Shown here in pieces: positions 47,701 to 58,225 of a DNA stretch of 64,000 nt (positions are counted from its first letter, which is position 1; each line of letters begins with the position of its first letter). The notes beneath the pieces were generated by a model, which was not told where the DNA came from, did not search any database, and saw only the letters and a program-made list of their open reading frames with translations. A program made the translations under genes and the position numbers. Origin of the DNA: Serinus canaria (taxonomy: Eukaryota > Chordata > Aves > Passeriformes > Fringillidae); contig NC_066313.1 in NCBI RefSeq assembly GCF_022539315.1, positions 33,455,059 through 33,519,058 of the forward strand, in the 5' to 3' direction.

Positions 47701-48855
47701 CCTTACCTTCCTCTAGAAATTTACCTTCTCATACTTCAGCCCATCTCTGACATTTCCTTTTGTGGGCAGGTCCGGTGTTTTAAGTGAAAAACCAATCCAG
47801 TTTTGTGTAGTTCCACAAGTATATGGATGTTGCTTTCTTTGTGCAGAAAGATGGGCCATGTGTGGGAAGGTCATTGCAGTAAAGGAAAATAAGATGTAGT
47901 AGGGGTTATTGGGTCAAGTGCAAAGCTAGGAATGAGAGATGGAAAGCTCTCTCCCAGCTGAGCCATTAGCCTGCTCCATGGACTATTATTTGGAGCCGTA
48001 TCTATATTGTAAGGAATTTTTAAAATTGATCTAGGATGAGGGAGGAGGGGGAGTAAATGGTATTAAGTTGTCCTGTCACAGAGGAAGATTCAGTTTAGAC
48101 AGTTTTTTAAGGGATATAATCTTCATTTTCATATGGTTGTTATTAAAGTCAGCGCACTAACAAACTGTCCAAGCATTTCTTTGCAAAACCAGGTTGGCAC
48201 TCAGCTGAAACAGCAAAAGGTAGAACTTCCTAAAAAATTCAGCTCTGAAAGGTCCAGTGAGTAATTTGTTTATGGCAGACTCTGAAGAAGGAAAATGAAG
48301 TGCTTTGGTTTGGGAGTTTGGGCATATTTTGGTAGAGGGAAACCTGAGACTTTAATGACAATTCCAGGTGGCAGCAGATTTCTCTTCAGAGACTTTTGCA
48401 CTTTTATAGATTATTATCTGAATTAGTAGATAATTAATGAGAAGTGTAGCCTTGCTTAAGCTGCTGATAACTCCTTACCTCTGTCAAAAAGTTGCTTCTT
48501 AGCAGAGGGGTGGGCACAAGACATTAAGACAGGGCTGAGCTCCGTTTCTGTTGCTGCACATGCAAAGCTAGTAGAAATGTTGATGTGAGCTGCAGCCTTG
48601 CTGCTGACTGCTGTGCTCATGTACCCTAATGAAATAGTCTTTCCTTACAGCAATGGTGGCCTGGATCCATGGTCTGCAGGTGGGGTGACCCAGAACATCA
48701 GCAGTTCCCTCGTGGCAGTTGTGATTCCCGATGGAGCCCATCACCTGGACCTACGCAGCCGCAACCCTTTGGACCCCAAGTCTGTGCAGCAAGCTCGAGC
48801 CATGGAGATCTGCCTCATGAAGGAGTGGATTGAAAAGGCCAGGCACAGCCACTGA
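22133..48855 (+). CDS. PRCP: PRCP (lysosomal Pro-X carboxypeptidase), complete coding region, 9 exons
   Basis: PRCP is a family S28 serine carboxypeptidase that removes the C-terminal residue after proline, for example from angiotensin II and alpha-MSH, in lysosomes and at the cell surface. The join is 22133-22258, 37872-38012, 39126-39227, 39560-39741, 40407-40564, 41167-41339, 42841-43005, 44133-44320 and 48651-48855, which is 1440 nt or 479 residues (human 496). All phases close. A Leu-rich signal peptide ([16 protein letters not shown]) starts the protein. The nucleophile is Ser165 in GGSYGG, the acid is Asp417 in GLDPWS, and the base is His442 in DGAHHLDL; the Asp-His spacing of 25 equals the human one. 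N-glycosylation sequons include NRT, NNT, NES, NYT and two NIS sites. The ATG at 22133 has G at -3; an in-frame upstream TTG at 22109 is not a start. The enzyme should be active. Confidence 0.97.
22578..22668 (-). mobile_element. CR1 LINE 3'-end fragment
   Basis: Short reverse-oriented CR1 tail, with ATCACAGAATGGTTTGGGTT followed by a degenerate copy of the block around GTGGGCAGGGATGC. Confidence 0.88.
23606..23868 (-). mobile_element. CR1 LINE 3'-end fragment with AATAGAAT-type tail repeats
   Basis: The + strand shows repeated AATAGAAT-like tail units (23606-23655), then ATTTAGGTTGGAAAAGACC and a diverged CR1 3' end up to about 23868. The tail repeats are the reverse complement of the CR1 3' microsatellite. 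Confidence 0.85.
27839..27913. repeat. T/G-rich low-complexity tract
   Basis: Runs of six G, six T, six G and four G lead into a pure T run of about 24 bases. Its exact length is likely unreliable in any assembly. Confidence 0.85.
30749..30845 (-). mobile_element. Degenerate CR1 LINE 3'-end fragment
   Basis: Diverged reverse-oriented CR1 tail beginning AGAATCATAACC and containing AAGATCATCAAGTCC. Boundaries are approximate. Confidence 0.7.
31130..32040 (+). mobile_element. CR1 LINE, 5'-truncated copy of about 0.9 kb
   Basis: Sense-oriented CR1 starting in the last part of the reverse-transcriptase ORF (CTGGCTGGATGGC, then a decayed version of the GVPQGSVLGP-coding block near 31320). It runs through the 3' region (AAGGACATTGAGGGGCTGGA) to the end. 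Frameshifts and stops leave no coding capacity. Confidence 0.92.
32043..32088. repeat. Perfect 18-bp inverted repeat with 10-bp loop
   Basis: Arms 32043-32060 and 32071-32088 are exact reverse complements (AGGTTAGAATAACAGAAC and its complement). It sits at the 3' end of the preceding CR1 copy. Confidence 0.95.
34045..34060. repeat. (GAT)n microsatellite
   Basis: About five perfect trinucleotide units within PRCP intron 1. Confidence 0.8.
35600..35755. repeat. Long T/G-rich low-complexity tract
   Basis: Two pure T runs of more than 30 bases are separated by G-rich sequence at 35643-35666, then followed by T with single or paired G. The poly-Phe and poly-Lys frames here are artefacts of composition. 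Confidence 0.9.
37872..38012 (+). CDS. PRCP: PRCP exon 2
   Basis: Encodes residues 43-89 ([20 protein letters not shown], later [16 protein letters not shown]). The acceptor is TTCTTACAG and the donor is ACG|GTAGGT. Nearly identical to human. Confidence 0.97.
38013..39125 (+). other. PRCP: PRCP intron 2
   Basis: Non-coding unique sequence. Confidence 0.9.
39126..39227 (+). CDS. PRCP: PRCP exon 3
   Basis: Encodes residues 90-123 ([29 protein letters not shown]). The donor is AGT|GTAAGT. Phase 0 at both ends. Confidence 0.97.
39228..39559 (+). other. PRCP: PRCP intron 3
   Basis: Short 332-base intron ending in TTTCTCTCAG. Confidence 0.9.
39560..39741 (+). CDS. PRCP: PRCP exon 4 (catalytic serine)
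   Basis: Encodes residues 124-183 plus two bases of Gly184. It contains [20 protein letters not shown] with nucleophile Ser165. The donor is GG|GTGAGT. Confidence 0.97.
39742..40406 (+). other. PRCP: PRCP intron 4
   Basis: Non-coding unique sequence. Confidence 0.9.
40407..40564 (+). CDS. PRCP: PRCP exon 5
   Basis: Completes Gly184, then [18 protein letters not shown] and the start of the SKS-domain region. The donor is ACAG|GTAAGA. Confidence 0.96.
40565..41166 (+). other. PRCP: PRCP intron 5
   Basis: Contains a short sense CR1 3' tail (40905-40975). Confidence 0.88.
40905..40975 (+). mobile_element. Short CR1 3'-tail fragment
   Basis: GAGGATCTTTTCTAACCTAA followed by GTGATTTTGTGG is the terminal part of CR1 in sense orientation. 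Confidence 0.75.
41167..41339 (+). CDS. PRCP: PRCP exon 6
   Basis: Encodes [17 protein letters not shown] and [20 protein letters not shown], ending WPIQ at the donor CAG|GTAATT. Confidence 0.96.
42145..42213 (+). mobile_element. Short CR1 3'-tail fragment
   Basis: GATGATCTTGGAGGTCTTTT followed by CCAATGTTAATGAG is a sense CR1 terminus. The microsatellite begins exactly where it ends. Confidence 0.75.
42214..42356. repeat. Compound (TA)n/(TG)n microsatellite with palindromic structure
   Basis: Alternating TA and TATG/TG blocks broken by a unique segment (CAGATTAAACAAC) and its exact inverse. It contains the 66-base palindrome at 42254-42319. Confidence 0.9.
42254..42319. repeat. Perfect 33-bp-arm palindrome, no spacer
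   Basis: Paired base by base around 42286.5: arms 42254-42286 and 42287-42319 are exact reverse complements, including the non-repetitive CAGATTAAACAAC block. Confidence 0.95.
42623..42684. repeat. Perfect 30-bp inverted repeat, 2-bp spacer
   Basis: Arms 42623-42652 and 42655-42684 are exact reverse complements with TT between them. Most of the arm is not simple repeat (for example GTAGTGCATGCTACTATGAG). Confidence 0.97.
42841..43005 (+). CDS. PRCP: PRCP exon 7
   Basis: Encodes [20 protein letters not shown] and [17 protein letters not shown], ending GWYYQ at the donor CAG|GTATGC. Confidence 0.96.
43006..44132 (+). other. PRCP: PRCP intron 7
   Basis: Mostly occupied by a CR1 copy (43288-44018). 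Confidence 0.9.
43288..44018 (+). mobile_element. CR1 LINE, 5'-truncated copy of about 0.73 kb
   Basis: Sense CR1 3' region: AACAAGGCCAAGTGGTGGGT, then AAGGACATTGAGGGGCTGGA, ending GCAACCTAAATGATTCTGTA. It parallels the copy at 31130-32040 but is internally shortened. Confidence 0.93.
44133..44320 (+). CDS. PRCP: PRCP exon 8
   Basis: Encodes [20 protein letters not shown] and [14 protein letters not shown], with a split Ser codon (AG|C) at the donor GTAAGC. Confidence 0.97.
44321..48650 (+). other. PRCP: PRCP intron 8
   Basis: A 4.3 kb intron of unique sequence without recognised repeats or exons. Confidence 0.88.
48651..48855 (+). CDS. PRCP: PRCP exon 9 (catalytic Asp and His, stop)
   Basis: Completes the Ser codon, then [12 protein letters not shown] (Asp417) and [13 protein letters not shown] (His442), ending in TGA at 48853-48855. 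Confidence 0.97.
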
Positions 48856-49905
48856 AGTGGTACTGCAACAACTGGGGTCATTACACCTCTCTTGGCTTTG
48901 CTGGGAGTAGGGCCATTGTTACGGTCATTGGAGCATTTCCTTCCTCACCTGCACCACAGTGGTCACCATGGCTCGTGTCCATGAGAGAGGCAGGCAGCAG
49001 ATGGATGGAGAACATGCTCAGATGATAAACTCCAGTCAAAATGCATGGATTGAGCTGCCTGCTCTGGTTTGCTTTCCTCTTCTGCTCTTCTGAAATGCTG
49101 TACTTTACTGCACAGTAGTGGGTTCCTGTTCTAGGCTTGTTGCTCTTCTCATCACTTGGCTGAGTGATTCTTCCAGCTGCTGGTGTATCCAACAGTGGAT
49201 TACATGGGAGTGCTGTTGGTGGTGAAACTCTTGCTGCCTCCAGTGTGATTGAATTTCAGACATCCTCTGCTGGTGGAGATAATGAGGGAGCAGAAATCAC
49301 ATCTTACTGTGATGTTTGGTGGAGATGTAGGGAGGGCCTGGGGAAAGATGCTGTGCTGTTTGTAAGGAAACTAAACCCTTACCCAGCCCTTACCAGCTCT
49401 TACTCTTTGGAATCAGTGTTGGAAAAGAAAGAAATATGCAACTTTTTTCATACCTAGTTTTCCAGCAGCTTATTAATCAGTGGATTTTTGTATTCTGTGC
49501 TGTACTGAATGGTCAGAGCTGGGCCCAGACTCACTCTGCTGATAACTGGCTGAGCATGCAGAATCTGCATCAAGATTTTACTACTTCTTTTGCTATGAGT
49601 CCTTATTCTCAGATATCTTCACTGTCTGTGCTGATGGTTACCAAAGAAAACTGAGTATATTTTGTGTGTGTATGTGTGTGTACCCCTCAAAAATACTTAG
49701 CATTTTAAAATCAGGGAGCTTTTGAATCTATTCTCTTGAAGAGCAAATGTGACACTTGTGCTGGCTACATTTTATGAAGTGACAAATAATTGGGGCTGTG
49801 CCTTGTGTGGGTTCTTCCCTCCCCTCCTTTCTGTGTATTGTTCAAATTCTGCATGATCTGTTTGCTGATGGCTCTTCAATAAAAGCCTTTTAAAAAAATT
49901 TGTTT
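48856..49905 (+). other. PRCP: PRCP 3'UTR
   Basis: About 1.05 kb from the stop codon to the expected cleavage site after AATAAA at 49878. Contains a short TG-rich stretch near 49665. Confidence 0.8.
49878..49883 (+). terminator. PRCP: PRCP poly(A) signal
   Basis: AATAAA in TTCAATAAAAGCC, followed by the T/G-rich TTTGTTTGCTGG, a textbook cleavage context. Confidence 0.82.
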
Positions 49906-52900
49906 GCTGGACAAACTATTGAAAACACAGAATGCAGCTATTCCCTTGGATCAGCCTAAAGTCTGATGCTGAGCTCACCAAGCCAGGTGCACTGGGCTTT
50001 CTGTAAGGCTTCCAAACCAGACAAACTGCCCTGATTCATGAGACAGCATATCTGACATTAATAAATGGCTGGGGCAGTCCCCTTGTTTTCCAGCTTTGGC
50101 TTCATTCATACTGCAGCCCTTCTTCAGAAAGGATTCTTTGCTGTTTAAAGGACAACTCCATTTTAGAATGACTCAGGCAAGTCCTCATGTCCCCAGACTC
50201 TTAAAATTCCATCTCTCTTAAAAGGTTTTCTCAGCTTTGATGATATGCCTGACAGTTGACTATATTCCTAAGATTCCAGGTGGCCTTTTCTGTTTCCAGT
50301 CTCCTCATGTCCTCTGGGAACAGAGAGAGCCCAACACTGAATTTTTATCTTTTCAAACACTCCTGTGTTTCTTCTTTCCAATAGATTGTCTTTTTCCTCA
50401 TCTTGTGTTAAACATGGCATTTATGTTCAGACTCTGCAGTGTGAACATTCCTGTGCTTTTGAGCAAGGTAATTTAGACACTCCAGAGAACAAGGCCAGGG
50501 CTAAAGGATGAGCTGTGTAGGATTTGCCTGAAAGCTGTTGACTGAAAGCTGTTGGTATTCCCTTTGTCCAATAGTTCCAGTTTTTGCTGTAAATATACTC
50601 CAGACTCTCACTCATGGGCTTTAGAACAACATATCCTTGATTCTTTTGAAACAAAATGTATTGGTTTTTAATCAATTATGTTACAGCAAAGTTTTTAGAA
50701 ATACTGTTGTATCTTCTCACACAAAAATTGATGTGTGGTAATGTCCTGGTTTACTGTGGGGTGAGGAATGAAACCTGTAACACTTAGTGTAAATTTGGGG
50801 ATCAGAAATCGTAGCAAACAAAATCCCAAGTCAGTTAGTCCCCACTAATTAGGGGGGCTCTAATTAATTAGGCTCCCACTAATCCACTGATTGCTCAGGG
50901 TGCTACTCCAAGTGAAAATTTTGGAATAAGCATTTCCATGTTGTATGGATAAAGATGTGAACAGCCCAAATGAACAGCTACTGTATATTGTTAGTCAGCT
51001 TGTGTCTCCTCTCTCTCCCCTGCTAGTGAACTTACTGTCTCAGGAAACAGCTGCTGCTTTGTTGTATGAAAAACACTTTTTAGTTTCAAGCTGCATAAGA
51101 AATTTAAAATTTCATTCTTCTTTCTCTTTGCACTCCTTTCATATGCAAAAAGAATTACCTTCAACAACATTTAGGACAACTTGCAATTTTTCAGTTTTAA
51201 GTTTTGTGAAATGACACTTAAAAATTTTTTTTCAGAGGGGTTTTGTTTGTGTTTTTTGTTTGTTTTGGGGGAGTGTTAATACTCTTTAATGTTCCGTACA
51301 GTTTCTGCCTGTGAGACTGATTCAAGTGCACTTTGGATCAGGTTCTTAGTGGTTTTTATGATATTTTAAATTGATTTTACCTTTTTTCCCATCAAGCTGA
51401 GTAGGTCTTATTTATCTCAAACATTCAGACTTCATCTTAAAATCCATGTACACATCTCTGAATGCTACCAAGGGACTGCCTTGTGGTTTGGCTACCTTTT
51501 CTAAATGTTAGCTCTACTGTGCGTTTCATACAGGTGAGAACGAGTCGGGCCATAACAAATGGCTGATGTATCTTTCCAGACATATGATGATGGGCCATAC
51601 TTCATCTCAGGCTTATGTAAGTCCTTGGCTTGTGTCAGAAATTACTGGAATTTAGGATTGTATGTTTCTTACTGGGAAAAAATGCAGAAGGAAAAAGAGT
51701 TAATGTTTTCCCCAAAGCTTAGTGGTGAGCCTGCAGTTTGTATCAATAAAAATGCATTAAAATAATGATGAGTTTCTGAAACTGGATTTTGTTTTGCAGG
51801 GACATCAATTTTTATGCTTTGGCAGATTCCAGGTTGTGCAAGTGACATTGTCTGGTTTGTACTTGACTCTTGAGCCCTTGAGGAGTGGGGGGAGAGCTGG
51901 TTCCAGGAATCCTCGAGTCACACACATGGCAGTCAGGATGACAGATGGTGAGTCTGCGCCCCTTTGGGAGTTTCTCACTTCAGAGCTTTGGCTGTGGTGA
52001 GGAGCAGGTGTATGAGCTGGTGGTTCTCTGTAGGTGACCACACTGAATGCAGTCAAGCTGCCTATAATGGGAAAAGTCCATTTTCCTTTTGAAAGCTTTC
52101 CCAGGCAAACACGCACTTCCCACATGTCCATACTGAGGAAGGTTGTGAGGACAGATCTGTAATCTCCCCTGACCTGGCAAGGGGAGGTTTTAACCAAACA
52201 GTTAACAGGGCAGAGCTAAGGCTGCAGACTCTGGGGAAGGAGCTAAATAGGTTCTGCAACTCCTTTTATTTGTAGGATAATTTTAATTTTGAAGATGATC
52301 AAATATTTCATTATCAAAAGCGAGTATAGATAGGAAACTCCCTCCTGGAGCATGGATTCCAAATCACAGGAAAAGTGAGAATTTTTGTCTCCCATGCTGT
52401 CTGCCCACCAAGGATGTTGCAAAAAATGTCATTATGCTTTAAATAAAGGGATTTCTTTTTCTACCTCTGCTCTTAAAAGGGGTATTTAGCTGTTGTGAAT
52501 TGAATCTCTAAGGAATAATGAGTAACCTAAAGAGCTTTATGTAGGTTAAAGACAGCACAGAGACTCGTGTATATTTATTTCCTTGCAGGACTAGTGGTGG
52601 AATCATTGTGCCTTTCTTGCAGTCAGGAGGACACTATGAAACCACTAAACATGGGATAAAAAAATACAGGGGATTGTGTACTCCAAGCCTCCATTTTTAG
52701 CTCTCCCCTGTTGATTCTGAGCATCATTGTTACGCTGTAACTGGCATCTTACTGCGTGTTTCTACTGTAGCCTCTAGATTTTTTTTTTTTTTTAAATAAT
52801 CTAAATCTCTCTGTGTTTTTAAACCAAAGCCTTGGTCTTACAAAGATGACTGCAAATCTGTCTTTTTTTAAGACTGTCCATGTCAAAAAACCTGAAATGG

Positions 52901-55900
52901 TTTGTTTTGGCCGTGCAGGTTAGCAGAAAATGTGCAGTGAAGCCGTGGCAAAAAATATGAACTGAAGATATCTGCAGTAAATTAACAGTGCTTAAGTGCT
53001 TTTTAATTTCTCTTCTCTTGTTAAAAAAATCCAAATTTATCATCTAAAGATGCTGGGCATTGGAGCTTCCACTGGTCCGAGTAGACTCGTGCTCCTGTAT
53101 TGTTTGCATTCCTTGATTTCCCAGTACAGCCTCCAGCAGGAACATAAGCCTTTCTTGTTTTCACCCCCCCCAGCCCAACTTTATTTTACCAGTAAATCTG
53201 AGACCATTTCATCCACATGCCTTAAGGCAGTGTCCATCCCTGTACAGTTTCCATACAAACCCAATGAAAAATTGCTTTACAGCAGAGTTAGATTGCTGGC
53301 AGATGACTGCATTCCTACCCCGAACCCTGCTGAGGTGGGGACCTGCTCTGTCCTTGCTGCACCCCCTTGGTGATCCCAGGGGTGATGCAGAGACAGCAAT
53401 GCCCTCAGCAGCCACACCAGGGAGGAGGGAGGATGTGCTCCTTCAGCACGGAGCACCTCACAGCAGTGCTCTGCAAGGCAAGAATCAGCTCAGCCTCAGC
53501 TGTGGCTGCTCTTGCAGTTGGGTTTTGGGTGCTGGCTATTCAGCAGAGGAAAATCAGCGGTGGGGGTGCTGTGGGTGTGACCCGTGGGATCTCCATGTGT
53601 AACAGTGCTCTCTCCCGAGTCCTCAGTGCTGTACCCAAGTGTTTCCTGTGGGTGGGGGCAGCTCTCAGGGGCTTTTCCCTCCGCTGGTGATTTGAAAAAC
53701 CTTTTGGTTCCATCCCCCAGTTTAGAAAGTAGGGGCAGTGAAAACACTGAGGCCAGGAATAGCAAATCCCTTCCGTTTGTCTTGTTGTTTTCTAATGTAT
53801 GCGACCTCTCTGGGTGGTTTAAGCGGTTTAGGTACTTTCTATAAAAGGGATCTTTTAATGACAAAACTAATGTGATTATCTTACCAAGTGTGAGAGGCGT
53901 ATTCAAGGTTTAAAGAAAATCTGTTAGAATAGCTGAATGTATCTGCTTAATCCTTTCTCTAATGTGGGTGGACAATGCTCTGGGAAGCAATTGGTCTTTC
54001 TTTCTTAGAGTAAATGCCTGGTCTCCAGAGGTAGGAACTTGTTTGCAGCTTTTTATACCCTTACGCTTCACCTTCTAGAGAATACAAAGGCACAGGAGAG
54101 AGGCAGAGAGCTTTGAGAGGCCAAGTTTTACCTCAAATAGCTGGGGGTGTAACCAATACAGGGCCAATTCCGGCAGGAGGCTGAGCACTCTCTGCTCCCT
54201 TTGACTGCCACCTGAATAGAGGGTCCTCCTTTTTTGCCCTCCTGCAAAACCACACTCCCTGCAACATGGAATACAAGAATGCACTCTCCTTTCTGAGCGT
54301 GTGGTGAAGTTGTCTGCAGTTCCTTGGATGATAAGACCCTGTGTGGTTTTGTGCTTTGAGTGAGCAGCATGCATATCAGGGCTTTAGACCCTAAGTTTTC
54401 CATATGAACCCCTTGGAAAGGTTTGCACCTTCTGACAAGTTTTCGCAGGGTGGTGCCTGAGCAGGGGAGGGTGGGATGCAGCCATAGCTGGACCTTGTCT
54501 GGAACCAGCCTGGTGGTGTTCATCTTCTCTGCTGTTCATAGGCCTGTGCTTGTGATTCTTTGGTTTCCCTGTGTCCATCTAAAGGCACAGGTTTTAGACA
54601 CATAAGGAAATCTTGTTGGGAACAGTTAGCAAGATAGATAGAACCCCCCCATGTTGCTGAAGCATTTAACAAAGCAAGTGGCTCTGGGACTCTTTAGCAA
54701 TTGGATTTGGCTTTACAGCAGAAAAAAGTGTTACATTTTCTAATTTGTTTTCTGAGCATCCTCAAACCAGCACATCAGGAGGAAAAGAATATTGAGCTAT
54801 TGCCTTTCCCAGCTGGAATGAAACACAGTCTCCTCTCACCACCCAGTAGAGCAACGCAGGAAAAGGAGGTACCTCAACATCAGTGTGTCTTCCTCATGAA
54901 GACAGACACTCAACTGTACTCCTATATCTCATCTACCTGCCTTGACTGTGGACTTGCTGCTGGGTTCTCTGTTGTGGAGAGAGAGACAGTGTTCAAGAAC
55001 TTAGTGCACCACATAAAAACCAGTCCCAGATTGTATCAAACTGAATATTCTGAAGGAGGGAAAAGCATTCTGCACCACTGCAATGAGTCCTTCCTTCCCA
55101 AAGGAATGGGATTTTGTGTTTGGTCTCACTGAATGCCATGAAGTTCTTGTCTCCTTCTTCCAGCACATGTATGAATGGCCACCCTTCCTTAAGTTCTTCC
55201 CTCTGACTTGATGTCATCTGCAAGGCTAAGACATTCCAAAGAACTTGAAATCTGAGAACAGCATAACTTCTTCATTGTCTTTCTTGTAGAAGATATGCTT
55301 GGACTAGTTTTGAAAACACTTTTTCTCTAAAACTTTGGCAGCACTGAAAGGCTGACCACCTTCCTGCTGTCTGCATCCCTACAGCAATCCTGTCATGGAT
55401 TCTCAGCTGAGATCTAACCAGCTGCCAGGACAAGGGAGGAAAAGCTTTGGCTGCTCTGAGCTTTAGAAGTGATGGTCAGTTGTTCAGTCCTCACAGCCTT
55501 TGTGCTGCAATGAAAACAGGGCCCAGTAATTTCTGAGAGGGACTGTGAGACAGGTTTGACAGTTAATCACTGTCCATGCAACTGGGACGAGGAAGAGGAG
55601 CAGTCTGGGCTGCCTCCATACAAGGGCAAGGGATTTCTTTTGGAGAGTGATTCACAGGGTCAAACAAGTCTGAGAGGGCTGTGTATGGGATCACCAGTGT
55701 TTCACCACAGGTGTTATATAGCTATCTCATAAGTGGGAAATTTGAACCAGAATAAGATCAGTCAGGTCTAGACTGTTTTTCTTCAGAAGGAATTATAAAC
55801 ATTTTAATGTGCATCTCTGTCCAAATCTTGAGCGGTGCTCCAGGGCTGCTCAGCATTCCCTGGGAAGCTGTCCTGTACATCTGGGCACATGCTGAGGAGT

Positions 55901-58094
55901 CATCAGGAGTGATGGCAGGCACTGCTCAGGGTGTCACTATTTCCTGGACTGGCTTCCCAGAGCTCTGCTTCCACGCCTGCATACCTGCATCAGTCTGATA
56001 CAAAACAACCCCACGTTTTGCAGTGTCTGATGTCTCTTGGTGCTCCTCCAAGCTTCTCACGGATCCACCAGCTGTGCTCAACTCCTTGGCTGAGGCAGGC
56101 TCTGGTGATGTGAGCCCCATTCCTTTGGTCTAAGGGGAGGACAGCGTTCTCCCCTCCACGGGACACGTATCCATGTGTGAGCGCACAGATGAGGCCAGTG
56201 CTTGCTAGGAAAACGAGACTAATAAATGTCGGGGCAGCAGGAGGTGAGTGCAATCAACTGTGAGAGCCTGAGTTATAGCGGTAACCTGCTGAATTCCTGG
56301 GTCACAAAGTAATTTACAGAACAACCCCAATGTCATTCAATAATTACTCCTCCAGGCTGGGCCCCAGGGGGCACAGCCTCCTGCCGCGGGTGTTATTAAT
56401 ACCATCAACGAGCAGCAGGATGTTGGTGTGAAGAAAAGAGTCACAACACAAGCGTGTGAACCTAAGGAACAAATGGAAAATGGTATTAGCAGGATATTGG
56501 ACCAGACTCTAGAAACTGATCTGTCTTGTCCTAGCAAGTCATTCAGCAAAATATGAATGTGTCTCCTGTGGCAGTGGCTGATGGCAGTTTGCAGCAGGCG
56601 GGGAGGGAGATCGGTGTGTCCGTGCTGCTCATTTCTATCGCCCGGCCCCTGCGATAGTCCCCATGGAGACTGAACAGGAGCAGGGGGGGAGGTGGTTTCC
56701 AAGCACCCCAGAATAATTTAAATTAATATCCAGTGAACAATGTAAACCTTCCCTTTGACGTGGCGTGGGAATAGGCAGTCACAGCACTCGGACTGGGTCA
56801 GCCGAAAGGGAAGGTAATGCTACAGCCCGGGATTTGATCAGCAGAATAGCCAGGGGCTCGACCTCTGCTACCTCAGTTCCTCCTGTCCTTTCCTACCCCC
56901 CATCCTCCAGAACATTGAGAAATGGCAGCAAAAATACCTTTTGGTGAATGGAGAATGTCTGGATAGAAAGAATGTATAGAAAACCTGCCAGTAGGTGTAG
57001 AGGGCAGTGCTTTCTGCAATGTGTGTGGACCCTGGCATGTGGGTGCCAGGAGATGAAGGGCCAACAGGGTGGCATTGGCAGAGCTGCGCTTTTAAATCAT
57101 TTCACAACACAGCTTTGGGTTTTCTGAACTTTTCTGTCCCACTCGAAGTTCTGTGTGCTCTAAAGGTGACTGCAAATGCACAATAAGGAATTATGTGGGC
57201 AAAGGCTGAAGGGAACCAAGGCTGAAGTAACCCGAGTTGTTTCTCAGCTGGGAAATGACAGCAGAGGGCTACTTGCTACTTTGCTTTGATCTGATGCACA
57301 TGGCAAATAAACAGAGCCCTCCTGGTTCTGATCCTTTCTCATGCAGAAGAGCACACAGTTTATTTAAACATGAGGGCAAGTGATTCTCCAGGGCTTTTAG
57401 AGCATCAGAGCTGTTCCTGGCCATTATGTCAGGGATAAAATAGCAGACACTGGCCTAAAGCAGAAAATCCTTAGCCCCAGGGCTGTTCCTGTAGCACAGT
57501 GATGGAGCTGGGCTGTTACCTCACACCCTACCTGATGTGGTGGATCCATGTCCTTGCTTGATCCACCCACCACGTGTGTGAGGAATAGGCCACCCCCACT
57601 GACCAGAAGTGACCTGAGGTGCTCTGCTCTGCACAGAGCCCTCCTGGAGCACCTCTGGCCACAGGGTCAGGGTGTTACAGGAGCAGTAGCATCAGCACTT
57701 GTGGTAGGAGATGAACTCAGTGGTCCTTTCTGCCACTTAAAAGTGCAAAATGAGTAAATCTCCACAAAATTTTATGGCAAACAGAAAGAGGCCATGCAGA
57801 GCTGCCCAGTGGCAGGCAGTACCCTGGGCAAGTTCATCCTCCACTGGGCAGGCCTGGCATGTGTGGAGTGAACATGGCCAATTCACTGCTTTTTCATAGG
57901 CTGGGTAGAATTCAGATGTCTGTGTAACTAAATCAGAATTAAGCAGAGGTCCAGCAGCTGATAAATGGTCATCTGCTAAGGAGAAGTGCCCAGGAACCTG
58001 CAAATCCACCAGGCTTGGAGACAATCCCAGCAGGCAGGCATTTTATGACTTGGGCAATGCAGGGAGGGACAGCCCTTTAACTGTGGGGATGCCT

Positions 58095-58225
58095 CATTCC
58101 TAGAAATGTTCAAGGTCGTGTTGGATGGGGCTTTGAGCCATCTAGAGGAAGATACCCCTATCCATAGCAAGGGGAATGAACTAGATGGTCTTTAAATGTC
58201 CCTTCCAACCCAACTAATTTGATGT
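58095..58225 (+). mobile_element. CR1-type LINE 3'-end fragment
   Basis: Sense CR1 end: TCAAGGTCGTGTTGGATGGG, then GGGGAATGAACTAGATGGTC and CCCTTCCAACCCAA. Confidence 0.88.

Noticed and set aside
54701..55132. 143-codon + strand frame downstream of PRCP
   Set aside because: No recognisable domain, no splice or promoter context, and a length plausible by chance in 14 kb of intergenic DNA.
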